Of a stretch of DNA of 64,000 bases, positions 11,186 to 19,468 are shown piece by piece. How positions within the stretch are numbered: position 1 is the stretch's first letter; each line of letters begins with the position of its first letter. Made by a program: the position numbers and the translations under genes. A model generated the notes under the pieces. It did no database searches, was not told where the DNA came from, and was given only the letters and a program-made list of their open reading frames with translations. The DNA comes from Mycobacterium seoulense (GTDB lineage Bacteria; Actinomycetota; Actinomycetes; Mycobacteriales; Mycobacteriaceae): positions 2,480,001-2,544,000 of the forward strand of contig NZ_AP022582.1 in assembly GCF_010731595.1 (NCBI RefSeq), given 5' to 3'.

Positions 11186-12915
11186 GGCTGCCCTTCGGGC
11201 GGTTCGGTGTTGACGGCCGCCCCGGCGGGCCGGTGTGCCTCGCCGTCTTTCAGGACGGCCTGGGACTCGTGCGGATTAGCCTGGGCCGGCTTGGCTTTCG
11301 GCGCGGCCTTCTTCGCCGGCGCCTTCTTTACCGTCGCCTTCGAGACACCTTTGGCCGCAGCCTTTTTCGCCGGAGCCTTGGCCTTTGTCGCCGCCTTCTG
11401 CTCGGCGTACAGGTCGGGCTGGGGCAACTCGCCGTCCACAGGCCAGTTGGCCAGCGTGTCCAGATACAGCTGTCGGACCGCGGCGATCCGCTCCGGTAGG
11501 TTCTCGACGGTCCAGTCCTGCACCGAAATCGGCGGAAACACCGCGACATCGACCGTCCCGGGGTTGACGACGGTGGAGTTCCGGGCGGCGACGAGTTCGG
11601 CGTTGCGGATCACGATCGGCACGATCGGGATTCCGGCGGCCATGGCCAAGCGGAACGGCCCCTTCTTGAACGGCCCGACCTCGGTGGTGTCGACCCGAGT
11701 GCCTTCCGGGGCGATCACGATCGAGAGCCCCTTCCTGGCCCGGTCTTCGACCTCGTGCATCGTCTCGACCGCGGCGACGGGATCGTCCCGGTCGATGAAC
11801 ACGCCGTCGAGCAGCTTGCCGAGGGTACCCATGACTGGGTCTTTCTTCAGCTCCTTCTTGCCGACGCCGATCCAGTTCTCCCGCACCAGCGCGCCGGCGA
11901 TCACGGGGTCAACCTGGTTGCGGTGGTTGAAGATGAACACCGCCGGTCGCTGCGCGGTCAGGTTTTCCTGGCCGATGACGTTGAGCTGCACGCCCGTGAT
12001 TGCCAGCGACAGCTGGGAGAAGGTCGAGGTGAAGAAGTTCACGCCGCGCCGGCGGTTGCGGGTCAGCACGCCGATGCCCACGGCGCCGGCGGCGACCGGG
12101 AACATCGAGCCGAAGCCGGCGAGGGTGCGCAGCTGGCGCCGCAGACCCACCGGGCCCCGGCTGCTGAATCGCAGGATCGGCCAGCCGCGGCGCTTGGCCA
12201 CGGCGGCCATCTTGCCCTCGGGATTGGTGGGGCGCGGGTTGCCGACCAGATACATCAGGGCGACGTCCTCGTCCCCGTCGGCGTAGAAGTAGCTGTCCTT
12301 GAGGTCGATGCCATTCTCGGCCGCAAACCGTTGCACCGCAGCAGCTTTGCCCGGGCCCCACAGGATCGGCTTCTGCACACCGCCGGTGAGTATCCCGTCT
12401 TCGGTGGTCTCGAACTTGTTGGTGAGCATGTTCGAGATGCCCAAAAACCGCGCCACCGGGTTCACCTGGATGGTCAGCGCCGAGGAGCTGAGCACCACGG
12501 TGTGGCCGCGCGCGACGTGCGCCCGCACCAGCTCGCGCATCTCCGGGTAGATCCGCGACTCGATCCGCTGCACGAACAGCCGCTCGCCGATCTCCTCCAG
12601 GTCGTCCAGCAGGCGGCCGGCCAGCGCGGCGGCGGCCTTGCCGATGAGGTCCTCGAACTCGATGCGCCCCAGCGTGTGGCTCAGGCCGGCCTGAACCATG
12701 CCGAGCAGCTCGCCCACGCCCATGTCGCGGCGCAGCAGCCGCTCCTGGGTGAGGATCACCGCCGTGAAGCCGGCCACCAGCGTCCCGTCCAGGTCGAAGA
12801 ACGCCCCGATCTTCGGACCCGGTGGGCTGGCCATGATCTCGGCGACCGAGCCGGGCAGGCGCATATCCGCCCCGGCGGCTCCGCGCTCGCCTTCCTGGTC
12901 CTTCCCGGTGCTCAT
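11182..12915 (-). CDS. plsC: Bifunctional HAD-type phosphatase / 1-acylglycerol-3-phosphate acyltransferase PlsC
   Basis: A 577-residue two-domain protein corresponding to Rv2483c. Residues about 33-270 form a HAD hydrolase (FFDLDGTLV nucleophile loop; [22 protein letters not shown]). Residues about 300-510 form a PlsC domain with [12 protein letters not shown] (NHX4D motif) and APEGTRVDT. It is expected to acylate lysophosphatidate to phosphatidate, and the HAD domain may act on a phospho-lipid or phospho-serine type substrate; that second activity is inferred. The last about 60 residues are Ala/Lys rich ([11 protein letters not shown] and similar), like the tails of mycobacterial DNA-binding HupB. 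It overlaps plsB2 and the WS/DGAT gene by 4 nt at each end. Confidence 0.93.
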   Translation of the reverse strand: MSTGKDQEGERGAAGADMRLPGSVAEIMASPPGPKIGAFFDLDGTLVAGFTAVILTQERLLRRDMGVGELLGMVQAGLSHTLGRIEFEDLIGKAAAALAGRLLDDLEEIGERLFVQRIESRIYPEMRELVRAHVARGHTVVLSSSALTIQVNPVARFLGISNMLTNKFETTEDGILTGGVQKPILWGPGKAAAVQRFAAENGIDLKDSYFYADGDEDVALMYLVGNPRPTNPEGKMAAVAKRRGWPILRFSSRGPVGLRRQLRTLAGFGSMFPVAAGAVGIGVLTRNRRRGVNFFTSTFSQLSLAITGVQLNVIGQENLTAQRPAVFIFNHRNQVDPVIAGALVRENWIGVGKKELKKDPVMGTLGKLLDGVFIDRDDPVAAVETMHEVEDRARKGLSIVIAPEGTRVDTTEVGPFKKGPFRLAMAAGIPIVPIVIRNAELVAARNSTVVNPGTVDVAVFPPISVQDWTVENLPERIAAVRQLYLDTLANWPVDGELPQPDLYAEQKAATKAKAPAKKAAAKGVSKATVKKAPAKKAAPKAKPAQANPHESQAVLKDGEAHRPAGAAVNTEPPEGQP

Positions 12916-14381
12916 GAGCCCGACACCGTCCGTGCCGAGGTCGCCGGTTCGGTGAACGAGGCGGGCACCGCGCGCGGCGCCCCCTCACCGGCCAGCGCCA
13001 GGATTTCGTCGAAGCCCTCCAGCAGGCATTGGGCGAACAGCGGCTCGTTGCGCACCGCCGCCCTGTCGTAGCGCACGGTGATGGTGCACCACCCGCCGCG
13101 CGAGATCAGGACGACCATCATCGCGACACCCGGCAGTGGGCCGATGCCGTACTGCCGCAACACCTTTGCACCGGCGATGTAGGTGTCTCCGGGGTAGACC
13201 GGGACATTGCTGGCCTGCACGTCGGAGCCGATCACCGAACCGGTGATCCCCTCGAGAACCGCGGTGGGCAGGACGCTGAGCAGTGGGGCGACCGAACCGA
13301 TGATGTTCATCGCGGGCTCGTCGCGGCGCTGCGTCATCTGCGCGCGGATCTTCTTCATCCGCGAAACCGGGTCGACGGTACCGACGGGCGCGGCCAGGTT
13401 GACACCGGTGAACCGGTTGCCGCCGGCCGTGTCGGCTTCGGCCCGCAGGTTCACCGGCACCGCCATCGGCAGCGTGCTGATCGGCACGCCGAGTGCCTCG
13501 TGGTAGCGCCGCAAGGCGCCGCACAGGCCGGCGAGGTAGGCGTCGTTGATCGATCCCCCGCCGGCCTTGGCGGCCCGGTGCAGGTCGGCGAGCGGAATGT
13601 CGATCGCCTCGGTGCGGGTGGCCAGGCTACGCCGGCGCAGCAGCGGCGACGGCTCGGCGGCCCGGTTGAGCACCCGCATGCCCGAGAGGGCGTAGCCGAC
13701 GATTCCGGACACCGTGGACGTCGGCTCCAGGACCACCCGTCCGGCCGCCGATACCGCCCCCGCGACCGCACTCACGACGCCGCCGACCACGGCGGTGGGC
13801 AGGTGGTTAATGCCTTGCCGCATCAGGTCGTTGGGCGTGAGGTCCTGCGGGATGGGCAGCGGGGGCGTCGGCTTTGCGGGAGGGTTGCGCTCGAGGTCAT
13901 AGATTTCGGCGAACATCTGCACCCCGCCGACTCCGTCGGTGACCGCGTGGCTGACGTGCAGCAGCGTCGCGGCTTTCCCGCCGGCCAGACCCTCGACGAG
14001 GGTGGCCGTCCACAGCGGCCGGGAGATGTCCATCGGCGACTGCAGCATCACCTCGGCGAGGTTGAAGACGTCGCGCAGCGAGCCGGGTTCGGCCACCCGC
14101 ACCCGCCGGACGTGGAACTCGAGGTTGAAGTCGGGGTCCACCACCCAGCGCGGCGACGCCGTCGGCAACGTCGGCACGACCACCTTCTGCCGCAGCCGCA
14201 ACACCCGTCGGGAGGCGTTTTCGAACCGGCCCAGAAACTTGTGCCAGTCCGGCGTCGTGTCCAGAAGCTCGAGCGCCATGATCCCCGACCGGGTCCGGGG
14301 ATTCGCTTCGCCCCGATGCATCAGATAGTCGACCGGCCCCAGCTGGTCGGACAATTTCACGACCCCATCGGACTCAGTCAT
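12912..14381 (-). CDS. Wax ester synthase / diacylglycerol acyltransferase (WS/DGAT) family protein
   Basis: A 489-residue member of the mycobacterial triacylglycerol synthase-like family, corresponding to Rv2484c. The N-terminal acyltransferase half contains LLHVSHAVTDGVGGVQM near residue 150. This is the HHxxxDG active-site motif but with Ser in place of the first His; the catalytic second His and the Asp-Gly are kept. The C-terminal half contains NDAYLAGLCGALRRY, PVNLRAEAD and a G-SDVQASNVPVYPGDTYIAGA segment typical of the family. The expected reaction is acyl-CoA-dependent acylation of diacylglycerol or a long-chain alcohol. The ATG at 14381 begins MTESDGVVKLSDQLGPVDYLMHRGE. It is the first gene of the coupled WS/DGAT-plsC-plsB2 unit; a 153-nt gap separates it from lipQ. 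Confidence 0.92.
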   Translation of the reverse strand: MTESDGVVKLSDQLGPVDYLMHRGEANPRTRSGIMALELLDTTPDWHKFLGRFENASRRVLRLRQKVVVPTLPTASPRWVVDPDFNLEFHVRRVRVAEPGSLRDVFNLAEVMLQSPMDISRPLWTATLVEGLAGGKAATLLHVSHAVTDGVGGVQMFAEIYDLERNPPAKPTPPLPIPQDLTPNDLMRQGINHLPTAVVGGVVSAVAGAVSAAGRVVLEPTSTVSGIVGYALSGMRVLNRAAEPSPLLRRRSLATRTEAIDIPLADLHRAAKAGGGSINDAYLAGLCGALRRYHEALGVPISTLPMAVPVNLRAEADTAGGNRFTGVNLAAPVGTVDPVSRMKKIRAQMTQRRDEPAMNIIGSVAPLLSVLPTAVLEGITGSVIGSDVQASNVPVYPGDTYIAGAKVLRQYGIGPLPGVAMMVVLISRGGWCTITVRYDRAAVRNEPLFAQCLLEGFDEILALAGEGAPRAVPASFTEPATSARTVSGS

Positions 14382-14534
14382 GTCTTTCCGACCGACGCGC
14401 CAACCCTGTCACCGAAGATCAAGCCTCCTGCCTCGGACCCACCACCAACCCCATCGCCAACACAACGCTAGTCGGGTTGCCGCGCTGGTGAAAGGTGCGG
14501 TCGGGGCCTGGGCGCGGGTTACCGGTGGCCCGGC

Positions 14535-15782
14535 TCAGCTGGCCGATGTGGCCGCCAGCGGGACGAAGTCCAGCAGCGGGCTGACGCGCCGGCCGTAGAC
14601 GACACCCAGGAAATCCGCGACGGCGTCGGCCGCCAGCCGCGAGCGGACCGTCGAGAGGATGTCGAACGCGTGGTGGGCGTTGGCGAGTTCGGCGTGGGCC
14701 ACCGTGGGGGCGCCGGCCGCGCGCAGGGCGGCGCAGAAGGCCCGGGCCTGGCCGCTGGGAACCACTTCGTCCTTCTCGCCGTGCAGCACGAAGAACGGCG
14801 GCGCCTCGCTGTGCACGTAGGAGGCAGGCGACGCCGCGCGGAACCGCTCGGGCTCGTCGGCGTAGCGGGCCTTCATGACGAAATGCTCCAGGAACGGCAG
14901 CATCAGCTCGTGCATGTTGTCGAAGTCGGTGAAGTCGTACACCCCGTAGTAGGGCGCGACGGCCTGGACGGTGGTGTCGGAACTTTCGAAGCCGGGCTGG
15001 AACGCCGGTTCGTTCGGTGTGAGCGCGGCCAGGGAGGCCAGGTGCCCACCCGCCGAACCGCCGGTGATCGCGATGAAGTCGGGATCGCCGCCGTAGTCGG
15101 CGATGTTCTGGCGGACCCAGGCGATCGCCCTCTTCACGTCGATGAGGTGCGCGGGAAATGCGGAACGCGGGCTCTTGCAGTAGTTGATCGCGACGCAGAT
15201 CCAGCCGAGGTCGGCCATGCGGCTCATCAGCGTGTAGGCCTGCACTCGTTTGTCCCCGACGGTCCACGCCCCGCCGGGAACCTGGATCAGCACCGGGGCC
15301 CGCCGCCCGGGCGCGAGATCGTGCCGCCGCCAGATGTCGAGCAAGTTGTCGCGTCCACCCGGACCGTAGGGGATGTCGGACGTCTGCGCCGCGTACCGGC
15401 GGTGCGGGCCGGGCCGGTTCAACACGCCGCCGCGCGGGGCACAGACGGGCTCAATGCCGGCCGGGTGGCACACCTGCTCGCGGAAGTCCGGGCCGAGCGA
15501 TTCCTCGAGCGCGGCGCTGAGGGCCCGATCCGCCCGCTGCGCCGCCCAGGTGGTGCCGACGCGGCCGATGGACGGGTGCGCGACGCGCGACAACGCGTGC
15601 CCGGTCACGACGTGCGGGGGAAACTCCGTCGACAGCCAGCCGGCGAGGCAGCCCAGCGCGAACGGCGAGCCCCGCAGCAACAGCGTGCCGAACCGATAGG
15701 CGTCCTTCGCGTCGCCCGCCAGGCGTAATGCCTGGCTACCGGCCCACGAGCACCGGGAAGTCACGTGCGTGGTCACGCTCAT
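14535..15782 (-). CDS. lipQ: Carboxylesterase/lipase LipQ, alpha/beta hydrolase (HSL-like)
   Basis: A 415-residue alpha/beta hydrolase related to Rv2485c LipQ. The catalytic machinery is recognisable: oxyanion region QVPGGAWTVGDKR, nucleophile ITGGSAGGHLASL, acid HGEKDEVVP, and histidine NAHHAFDI. In the oxyanion loop the usual HGG is PGG, so the common first His is missing. A start 30 codons upstream is open, but the ATG at 15782 (MSVTTHVTSRCSW) gives the family length. Two hydrophobic stretches before residue 80 may tether it to the membrane. It would hydrolyse short or medium acyl esters; the substrate is not known. It lies upstream of the WS/DGAT-PlsC-PlsB2 unit on the same strand and faces the tRNA-Arg divergently. 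Confidence 0.88.
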   Translation of the reverse strand: MSVTTHVTSRCSWAGSQALRLAGDAKDAYRFGTLLLRGSPFALGCLAGWLSTEFPPHVVTGHALSRVAHPSIGRVGTTWAAQRADRALSAALEESLGPDFREQVCHPAGIEPVCAPRGGVLNRPGPHRRYAAQTSDIPYGPGGRDNLLDIWRRHDLAPGRRAPVLIQVPGGAWTVGDKRVQAYTLMSRMADLGWICVAINYCKSPRSAFPAHLIDVKRAIAWVRQNIADYGGDPDFIAITGGSAGGHLASLAALTPNEPAFQPGFESSDTTVQAVAPYYGVYDFTDFDNMHELMLPFLEHFVMKARYADEPERFRAASPASYVHSEAPPFFVLHGEKDEVVPSGQARAFCAALRAAGAPTVAHAELANAHHAFDILSTVRSRLAADAVADFLGVVYGRRVSPLLDFVPLAATSAS

Positions 15783-15969
15783 AGCAACGCCACCCCTCGA
15801 CGGTTTGCACACGCCTCGTTGCGGTAAACGGCCGATTACCGGCCGATGTTGTACGTGTGTCGAGGGTGCCAACCATAGCCGATACTTTCGGAGCCGGAAC
15901 GGTTTTCGTGCACGGCGCGGCGGCGAGTCGGGCTACGACACGCCGTTGGAATAGACTGACCTGCACATT

Positions 15970-16046
15970 GCCTCCGTAGCTCAGGTGGATAGAGCAAGGG
16001 CCTTCTAATCCCTAGGTCGCACGTTCGAGTCGTGCCGGGGGCACCA
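15970..16046 (+). tRNA. tRNA-Arg (anticodon TCT)
   Basis: A full cloverleaf can be folded. The 7-bp acceptor stem pairs GCCTCCG with CGGGGGC (one G-T), the D stem is GCTC/GAGC, and the T stem is GCACG/CGTGC around TTCGAGT. The anticodon loop CTTCTAA gives TCT, which reads AGA. The anticodon stem has a C-T mismatch next to the loop. CCA is encoded at 16044-16046. It marks the left edge of a roughly 6.5-kb accessory region that separates lipQ and echA14, neighbours in M. tuberculosis. M. tuberculosis may have an equivalent tRNA here, but I am not sure. Confidence 0.95.
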
Positions 16047-16155
16047 ACAGTTTTGTATGACGTCGGCTGATGGCTGACGTTTCGGCCTCGGGTGATGTCT
16101 GACGGTGTTTCGGTTGATCCGGGTGGGTCGCAGCTCGCTCGGCAAGACTCTGGTG

Positions 16156-16515
16156 CTAGCCCGCTAGTGACGAAGGCAGAGGGGACTCCAGGGGCGGTCC
16201 CCACGGCTGGGGCTGTGGTGAAGGCCCCAACATCTGAGGCAGTGGCGAGCCAGGCCCCAACATCTCAGGCAGTGGCGAGCCAGGCCCCAACATGTCAGGC
16301 AGTGGCGAGCCAGGCCCCAACATTTCAGGCAGTGGCGAGCCAGGCCCCAACATTTCAGGCAATAACGCCCAGGGCGGTGCCGCCAGCCCGGGTTCCCCCG
16401 GCAGTGGCGGCGGAGCTGGCGGGTCCGCCTGTGCCACGCCGCCGCCACTACCGAGCGCGGCCGCGCACAGCGCACCGGCGAGGGCGGATCCTGCCAGCAG
16501 GTGCCTGATACGCAT
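16156..16515 (-). CDS. Small secreted protein built of 10-residue MLGPGSPLPx repeats
   Basis: A 119-residue protein of unknown function. Residues 1-30 are a typical signal peptide: MRIRHLLAGS, a hydrophobic core, and an AQA|DPP cleavage site for signal peptidase I. The mature part is Pro/Leu/Gly rich and contains five copies of the core MLGP, four of them as tandem MLGPGSPLP[E/D/Q] units. The units are encoded by a perfect-length 30-bp DNA repeat. There is no cysteine in the mature chain and very little charge except one acidic residue per unit. Such chains are expected to be extended and disordered, or to form a polyproline-like rod at the cell surface. I do not recognise a named family. The region around it is non-syntenic with M. 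tuberculosis. Confidence 0.75.
   Translation of the reverse strand: MRIRHLLAGSALAGALCAAALGSGGGVAQADPPAPPPLPGEPGLAAPPWALLPEMLGPGSPLPEMLGPGSPLPDMLGPGSPLPEMLGPGSPLPQMLGPSPQPQPWGPPLESPLPSSLAG
16221..16360. repeat. 30-bp tandem repeat, four full copies plus partial ends
   Basis: Units start at 16231, 16261, 16291 and 16321; a fifth begins at 16351 for 10 bp, and the 10 bp before 16231 match the unit end. Copies differ only at the three bases after CAT (CTG, CTC, GTC, TTC, TTC). These change one residue per protein repeat between E, D and Q. The period is a multiple of three and lies inside the coding frame of the minus-strand secreted protein, so copy number can change without a frameshift. Confidence 0.95.
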
Positions 16516-16561
16516 TCGCAGAGCTTAGCGCCGAGCTACGTCAGCAGGAGGGCCAAAGGAG

Positions 16562-16765
16562 TTAGCGCGCCCAACTCCTTGTCAGCGCGCAGCGTTCATC
16601 CAGCAGCGCATCCGCATCCTCGATGGACGGCAGCGGCGCACCCCGCTCCCGAGCCGCACGACGGAGAGCCGCCACCAACCGCAGCTCGGCATCTATGGTC
16701 TCGAGGTCGCGGACGCGGGCTGGTGCGGCCTTTCGCCCGCCCACCGAGAGATCCTCGCGCCTCAT
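16562..16765 (-). CDS. Hypothetical small protein (67 aa), helical, charged
   Basis: A 67-residue soluble protein with no signal peptide or membrane segment. The sequence DLETIDAELRLVAALRRAARERG followed by PLPSIEDADALLDER looks like two amphipathic helices with alternating charge and leucine, as expected of a real small protein rather than a chance frame. No function is recognised. It is on the same strand as the repeat-protein gene and ends 46 nt upstream of it, so the two could be co-transcribed. The alternative plus-strand frames over this stretch have arginine-rich, low-complexity products typical of antisense shadows. Confidence 0.5.
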   Translation of the reverse strand: MRREDLSVGGRKAAPARVRDLETIDAELRLVAALRRAARERGAPLPSIEDADALLDERCALTRSWAR

Positions 16766-16897
16766 TGCATCGGATTACCCGGCCATTGGCGTCTTAAGCA
16801 CGTGCCGACCCCGAGGAGAGAAGGGCTTGTCGGCTGCACCGATGGCTCTTGGATGACGCGCGTTTTCGTGCGGCAGCGCTGCGGGTAACCAACCGGG

Positions 16898-17458
16898 GTG
16901 CGCGCGGAACCTGTACTTGCCGCAGCCGCGGTCGCGGTGGCCGTTGCCGCATGCGTATGTCCCACCGGTTCGGCGGACCCCACGTCCGACAACCCACCGT
17001 TCCCGATCGGACAGATGGGCGTGCCCGTGCACGCGCGGGCGGCCAACGGCGCCACCGCCGACATCACGGTCAACAGTGCAACGTGGTTACCGCCGGGGTG
17101 CGCGTCTCACTTTGCGGCTCCGACGTATGGCTCCGCATGCAACGTGGTGGAACTGACTATCACCGCGACGTCCCACCGGTTCTTCCAATTCGACCGGGAC
17201 TACGTATTCGCCGGATACGGCGGCGGCAATCAGCCATGGACCCATCCCGACGACGCGCCCCGACCGGCAACGTTGGCGGTCGACTACCAGAGGCTCGACA
17301 AGATGCCCCCACTGCAATCGGGCGGCCTCCAGGACGGGCAGACCGCACATGGATTCGTCGGCTTCGCCATGCCGACGGGAGGCGACCTGTACATCACGAT
17401 CAACGATCCCGCGCAACCCGCTCCCTACACCGAAGCGGGCTGGATCGTCCACACCTGA
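16898..17458 (+). CDS. Exported Ig-like protein (MPT63/DUF4352-like), hypothetical
   Basis: A 186-residue protein with a GTG start at 16898. The N-terminus is VRAEPVLAAAAVAVAVAACV, a signal peptide, with possible cleavage after GSA before DPTSDN. The mature region is beta-rich (GVPVHARAANGATADITVNSATWLPPG, VELTITATSHRFFQFDRDYVFAGYGGG). It ends with GFVGFAMPTGGDLYITINDP, a pattern typical of DUF4352/MPT63-like immunoglobulin folds in secreted mycobacterial proteins. Two cysteines in the mature part (GCASHF, SACNVV) could form a disulfide. The ribosome-binding site is weak. The family assignment is by pattern only. It is followed by a cutinase gene on the same strand 70 nt later. Confidence 0.6.
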   Translation: MRAEPVLAAAAVAVAVAACVCPTGSADPTSDNPPFPIGQMGVPVHARAANGATADITVNSATWLPPGCASHFAAPTYGSACNVVELTITATSHRFFQFDRDYVFAGYGGGNQPWTHPDDAPRPATLAVDYQRLDKMPPLQSGGLQDGQTAHGFVGFAMPTGGDLYITINDPAQPAPYTEAGWIVHT

Positions 17459-17528
17459 CGCCGCCACCGCAGCGGTGCCCGCACGGTCTTGCTCCGGGCG
17501 CAATTTTGGGCGGTGCGCCCGGGTCACG

Positions 17529-18236
17529 ATGTGTCAGCATTGGGACGTGGAAGCACGCCAGTTTCGTCGCTTGTTGGGCGCTGCGGTGGTGATGGCTTGC
17601 GCGACGCTGCTGAGCGCACCGATCCTCATGGCCCCCGCGTCCGCTGCCCCCTGCCCTGACGTCGAGGTGACGTTCGCCCGGGGCACCAACGAGCCAGCTG
17701 GTATTGGTGGGGTCGGGCAGGCCTTCGTCGATTCGCTGCGGTCGCAGGTTGGCGGCCGGTCGCTCGGGGTGTATGCCGTCAACTACCCGGCGACTGAAGA
17801 TTGGCCCCCGTCCGCATCCGCCGGCGCCAGCGATGCCAACGCTCACGTTCGATCCATGGTCGCGAACTGCCCCAACACCAAGCTGGTGCTCGGCGGATAT
17901 TCCCAAGGCGCGATGGTCATAGATCTGATCACCATCGCCCGAGCGTCGATTGCGGGCTTTAACGCCGCGACGCTATCGGCAGACGAGGCGGATCACGTTG
18001 CCGCCGTGGCCGTCTTCGGAAATATGACGGACCGAATTGTGGGCCCGATGAACGAGGCCAGTCCCTGGTATGGGGCCAAGGCCATTGACTTGTGTGCGCC
18101 CGGTGACCCGATTTGCTCACCGGGCGGTGGCCTGTCGTTGCCGACGCATGACGAAATGTTCTCGGCGGCGCATCTGTCCTATGAGCACTCCGGAATGCCC
18201 AGTCAGGCCGCGACTTTCGTGGCGAGCCATCTCTAA
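17529..18236 (+). CDS. Secreted cutinase family esterase
   Basis: A 235-residue cutinase-like serine esterase. After a short N-terminus there is a hydrophobic signal segment (LLGAAVVMACATLLSAPILM) with cleavage near ASA|APCPD. The catalytic triad is visible: GGYSQGAMV (Ser nucleophile), DLCAPGDPICSPGG (Asp between two Cys) and the His in AAHLSYEHSG. FARGTNEPAGIGGVGQAF is the conserved N-terminal cutinase segment. Mycobacterial members hydrolyse lipid esters, phospholipids or mycolate esters outside the cell. The start is either the ATG at 17529 or a GTG at 17547; both precede the signal peptide. It is convergent with the beta-lactamase-fold gene at 18290. Confidence 0.9.
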   Translation: MCQHWDVEARQFRRLLGAAVVMACATLLSAPILMAPASAAPCPDVEVTFARGTNEPAGIGGVGQAFVDSLRSQVGGRSLGVYAVNYPATEDWPPSASAGASDANAHVRSMVANCPNTKLVLGGYSQGAMVIDLITIARASIAGFNAATLSADEADHVAAVAVFGNMTDRIVGPMNEASPWYGAKAIDLCAPGDPICSPGGGLSLPTHDEMFSAAHLSYEHSGMPSQAATFVASHL

Positions 18237-18289
18237 CCCACGCGTCGGAGACAACTCGCTCGACGTCGGTTGGTGTTCGACAGCTCGGG

Positions 18290-19468
18290 CTAACGGGCGA
18301 TTCTCGCCAGTTCGTGTGCCACCGCGTCGAATGCGCGCAGCGTGTCCAGCATGTGCGGCTCGTGAGAGTGTGCCTGGGCCGACAGCTTGGCGGCGACCAG
18401 CTCGGCGGCGCGGTTGACGTAGATCATCTGGCCGCACATGCCCAGGCACAACACCACGTCGTTCCCCGGATACGGGAACCACATCTGGTTGCGGTACATC
18501 CCGCCGGGCAGGTCGGTGTCGTGGTCGGGGCTGGCGGCGAACGCTTCGCGAGAGTCGGGGCCGCCGTCGAGGGTGTCGGCGATCCACGCCGCCGGCACTA
18601 CCTGCTCGCCGGTCAGCGAGGCACCGTCGCGCAAGAACAGCGACCCGAACCGGATCATGTCGGTCAGGCACGCGCTGATGCCGCCATCGAAAAACCCGGT
18701 GCCGGCGGGATCGACCCCGATGGTGGCGTCGCTCTGGGCGCCGATGCGGCTCCACAGCAATTCGGACATCAATTCGGGCATCCGCTCGCCGCCGGCGACC
18801 TCGCAGATCCAGCCGAGTACGTCGGTTTCGCACGAGCGATATTCGAACGGCCCGCCGTGAGCCGCCTTCCGCCGCAGCGTCAGCAGGAAGTCACGCAGGG
18901 TTGGGGGCGCGTCCGGATCCCTCCTGGGCGCCCAGCCCATCGCCTGGTCGAGGCGGTGTATCTCGGCGGCCGGATCGTCGTAGTTTTCCGAAAACGCGAT
19001 GCCCGACCTCATGTCCAGCAGGTGGCGCACCGTCGCGCCGGCGTATCCGCAATTCGCCAGGGCGGGAACGAAACTCGTGACCGGGGCGTCAAGCGCGATC
19101 GCACCGGCTGCGTGCAGCACGCCGACGACGGCCCCCACCATCGACTTGCTCACCGAGAACAGCAGGTGCCGGGTCTCGGCCGCCATGCCGTCCAGGTACT
19201 GCTCGGCCACCATCGAGCCGCGGTGGGCGACGGCCCACCCGTCGGTAACGGTGGCGGCCATTACCGCGCCGACGCTGGTGAGCATCCCGTCGGTGTTGGT
19301 CACCGCGATATCCGCGAGAGGACCGGCAGCCGGGGGAATCGCCGCGACCGGCCCGGTACCGCGGGGGATCACCGCGGTCGGCACGACGTCTTCGACATGC
19401 TGGAACGACCACCTCGCATAGGGCGGCGACAGCCAGTTGTCCAAGGAGATGCCGGCCGGGCGGCTCAC
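18290..19468 (-). CDS. Beta-lactamase-fold serine hydrolase (class C / EstB-like)
   Basis: A 392-residue serine hydrolase of the beta-lactamase/transpeptidase-like superfamily. HLLFSVSKSMVGAVVG holds the SxxK catalytic Ser and Lys near residue 108, and YRSCETDVLGW holds the Tyr of the YxN/YxS motif near 213. LGMCGQMIYV near 350 stands in place of the KTG/HxG strand. The substitution pattern fits esterases and amide hydrolases such as 6-aminohexanoate-dimer hydrolase rather than antibiotic-degrading enzymes. No signal peptide, so it is predicted cytoplasmic. The GTG start at 19468 overlaps the TGA of the upstream ATP-grasp gene in a GTGA junction, so the two proteins are coupled. The substrate is unknown. 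Confidence 0.82.
   Translation of the reverse strand: MSRPAGISLDNWLSPPYARWSFQHVEDVVPTAVIPRGTGPVAAIPPAAGPLADIAVTNTDGMLTSVGAVMAATVTDGWAVAHRGSMVAEQYLDGMAAETRHLLFSVSKSMVGAVVGVLHAAGAIALDAPVTSFVPALANCGYAGATVRHLLDMRSGIAFSENYDDPAAEIHRLDQAMGWAPRRDPDAPPTLRDFLLTLRRKAAHGGPFEYRSCETDVLGWICEVAGGERMPELMSELLWSRIGAQSDATIGVDPAGTGFFDGGISACLTDMIRFGSLFLRDGASLTGEQVVPAAWIADTLDGGPDSREAFAASPDHDTDLPGGMYRNQMWFPYPGNDVVLCLGMCGQMIYVNRAAELVAAKLSAQAHSHEPHMLDTLRAFDAVAHELARIAR

Noticed and set aside
16221..16360. Possible CRISPR array
   Set aside because: The 30-bp units are directly adjacent with no spacers, contain no dyad, lie in a coding frame, and no cas genes are present.
18290..19468. Antibiotic-resistance beta-lactamase
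   Set aside because: It lacks a signal peptide and the KTG triad, and its YRS and MCGQ motifs fit esterase or amide-hydrolase relatives; its coupling to an ATP-grasp gene argues for a metabolic role.
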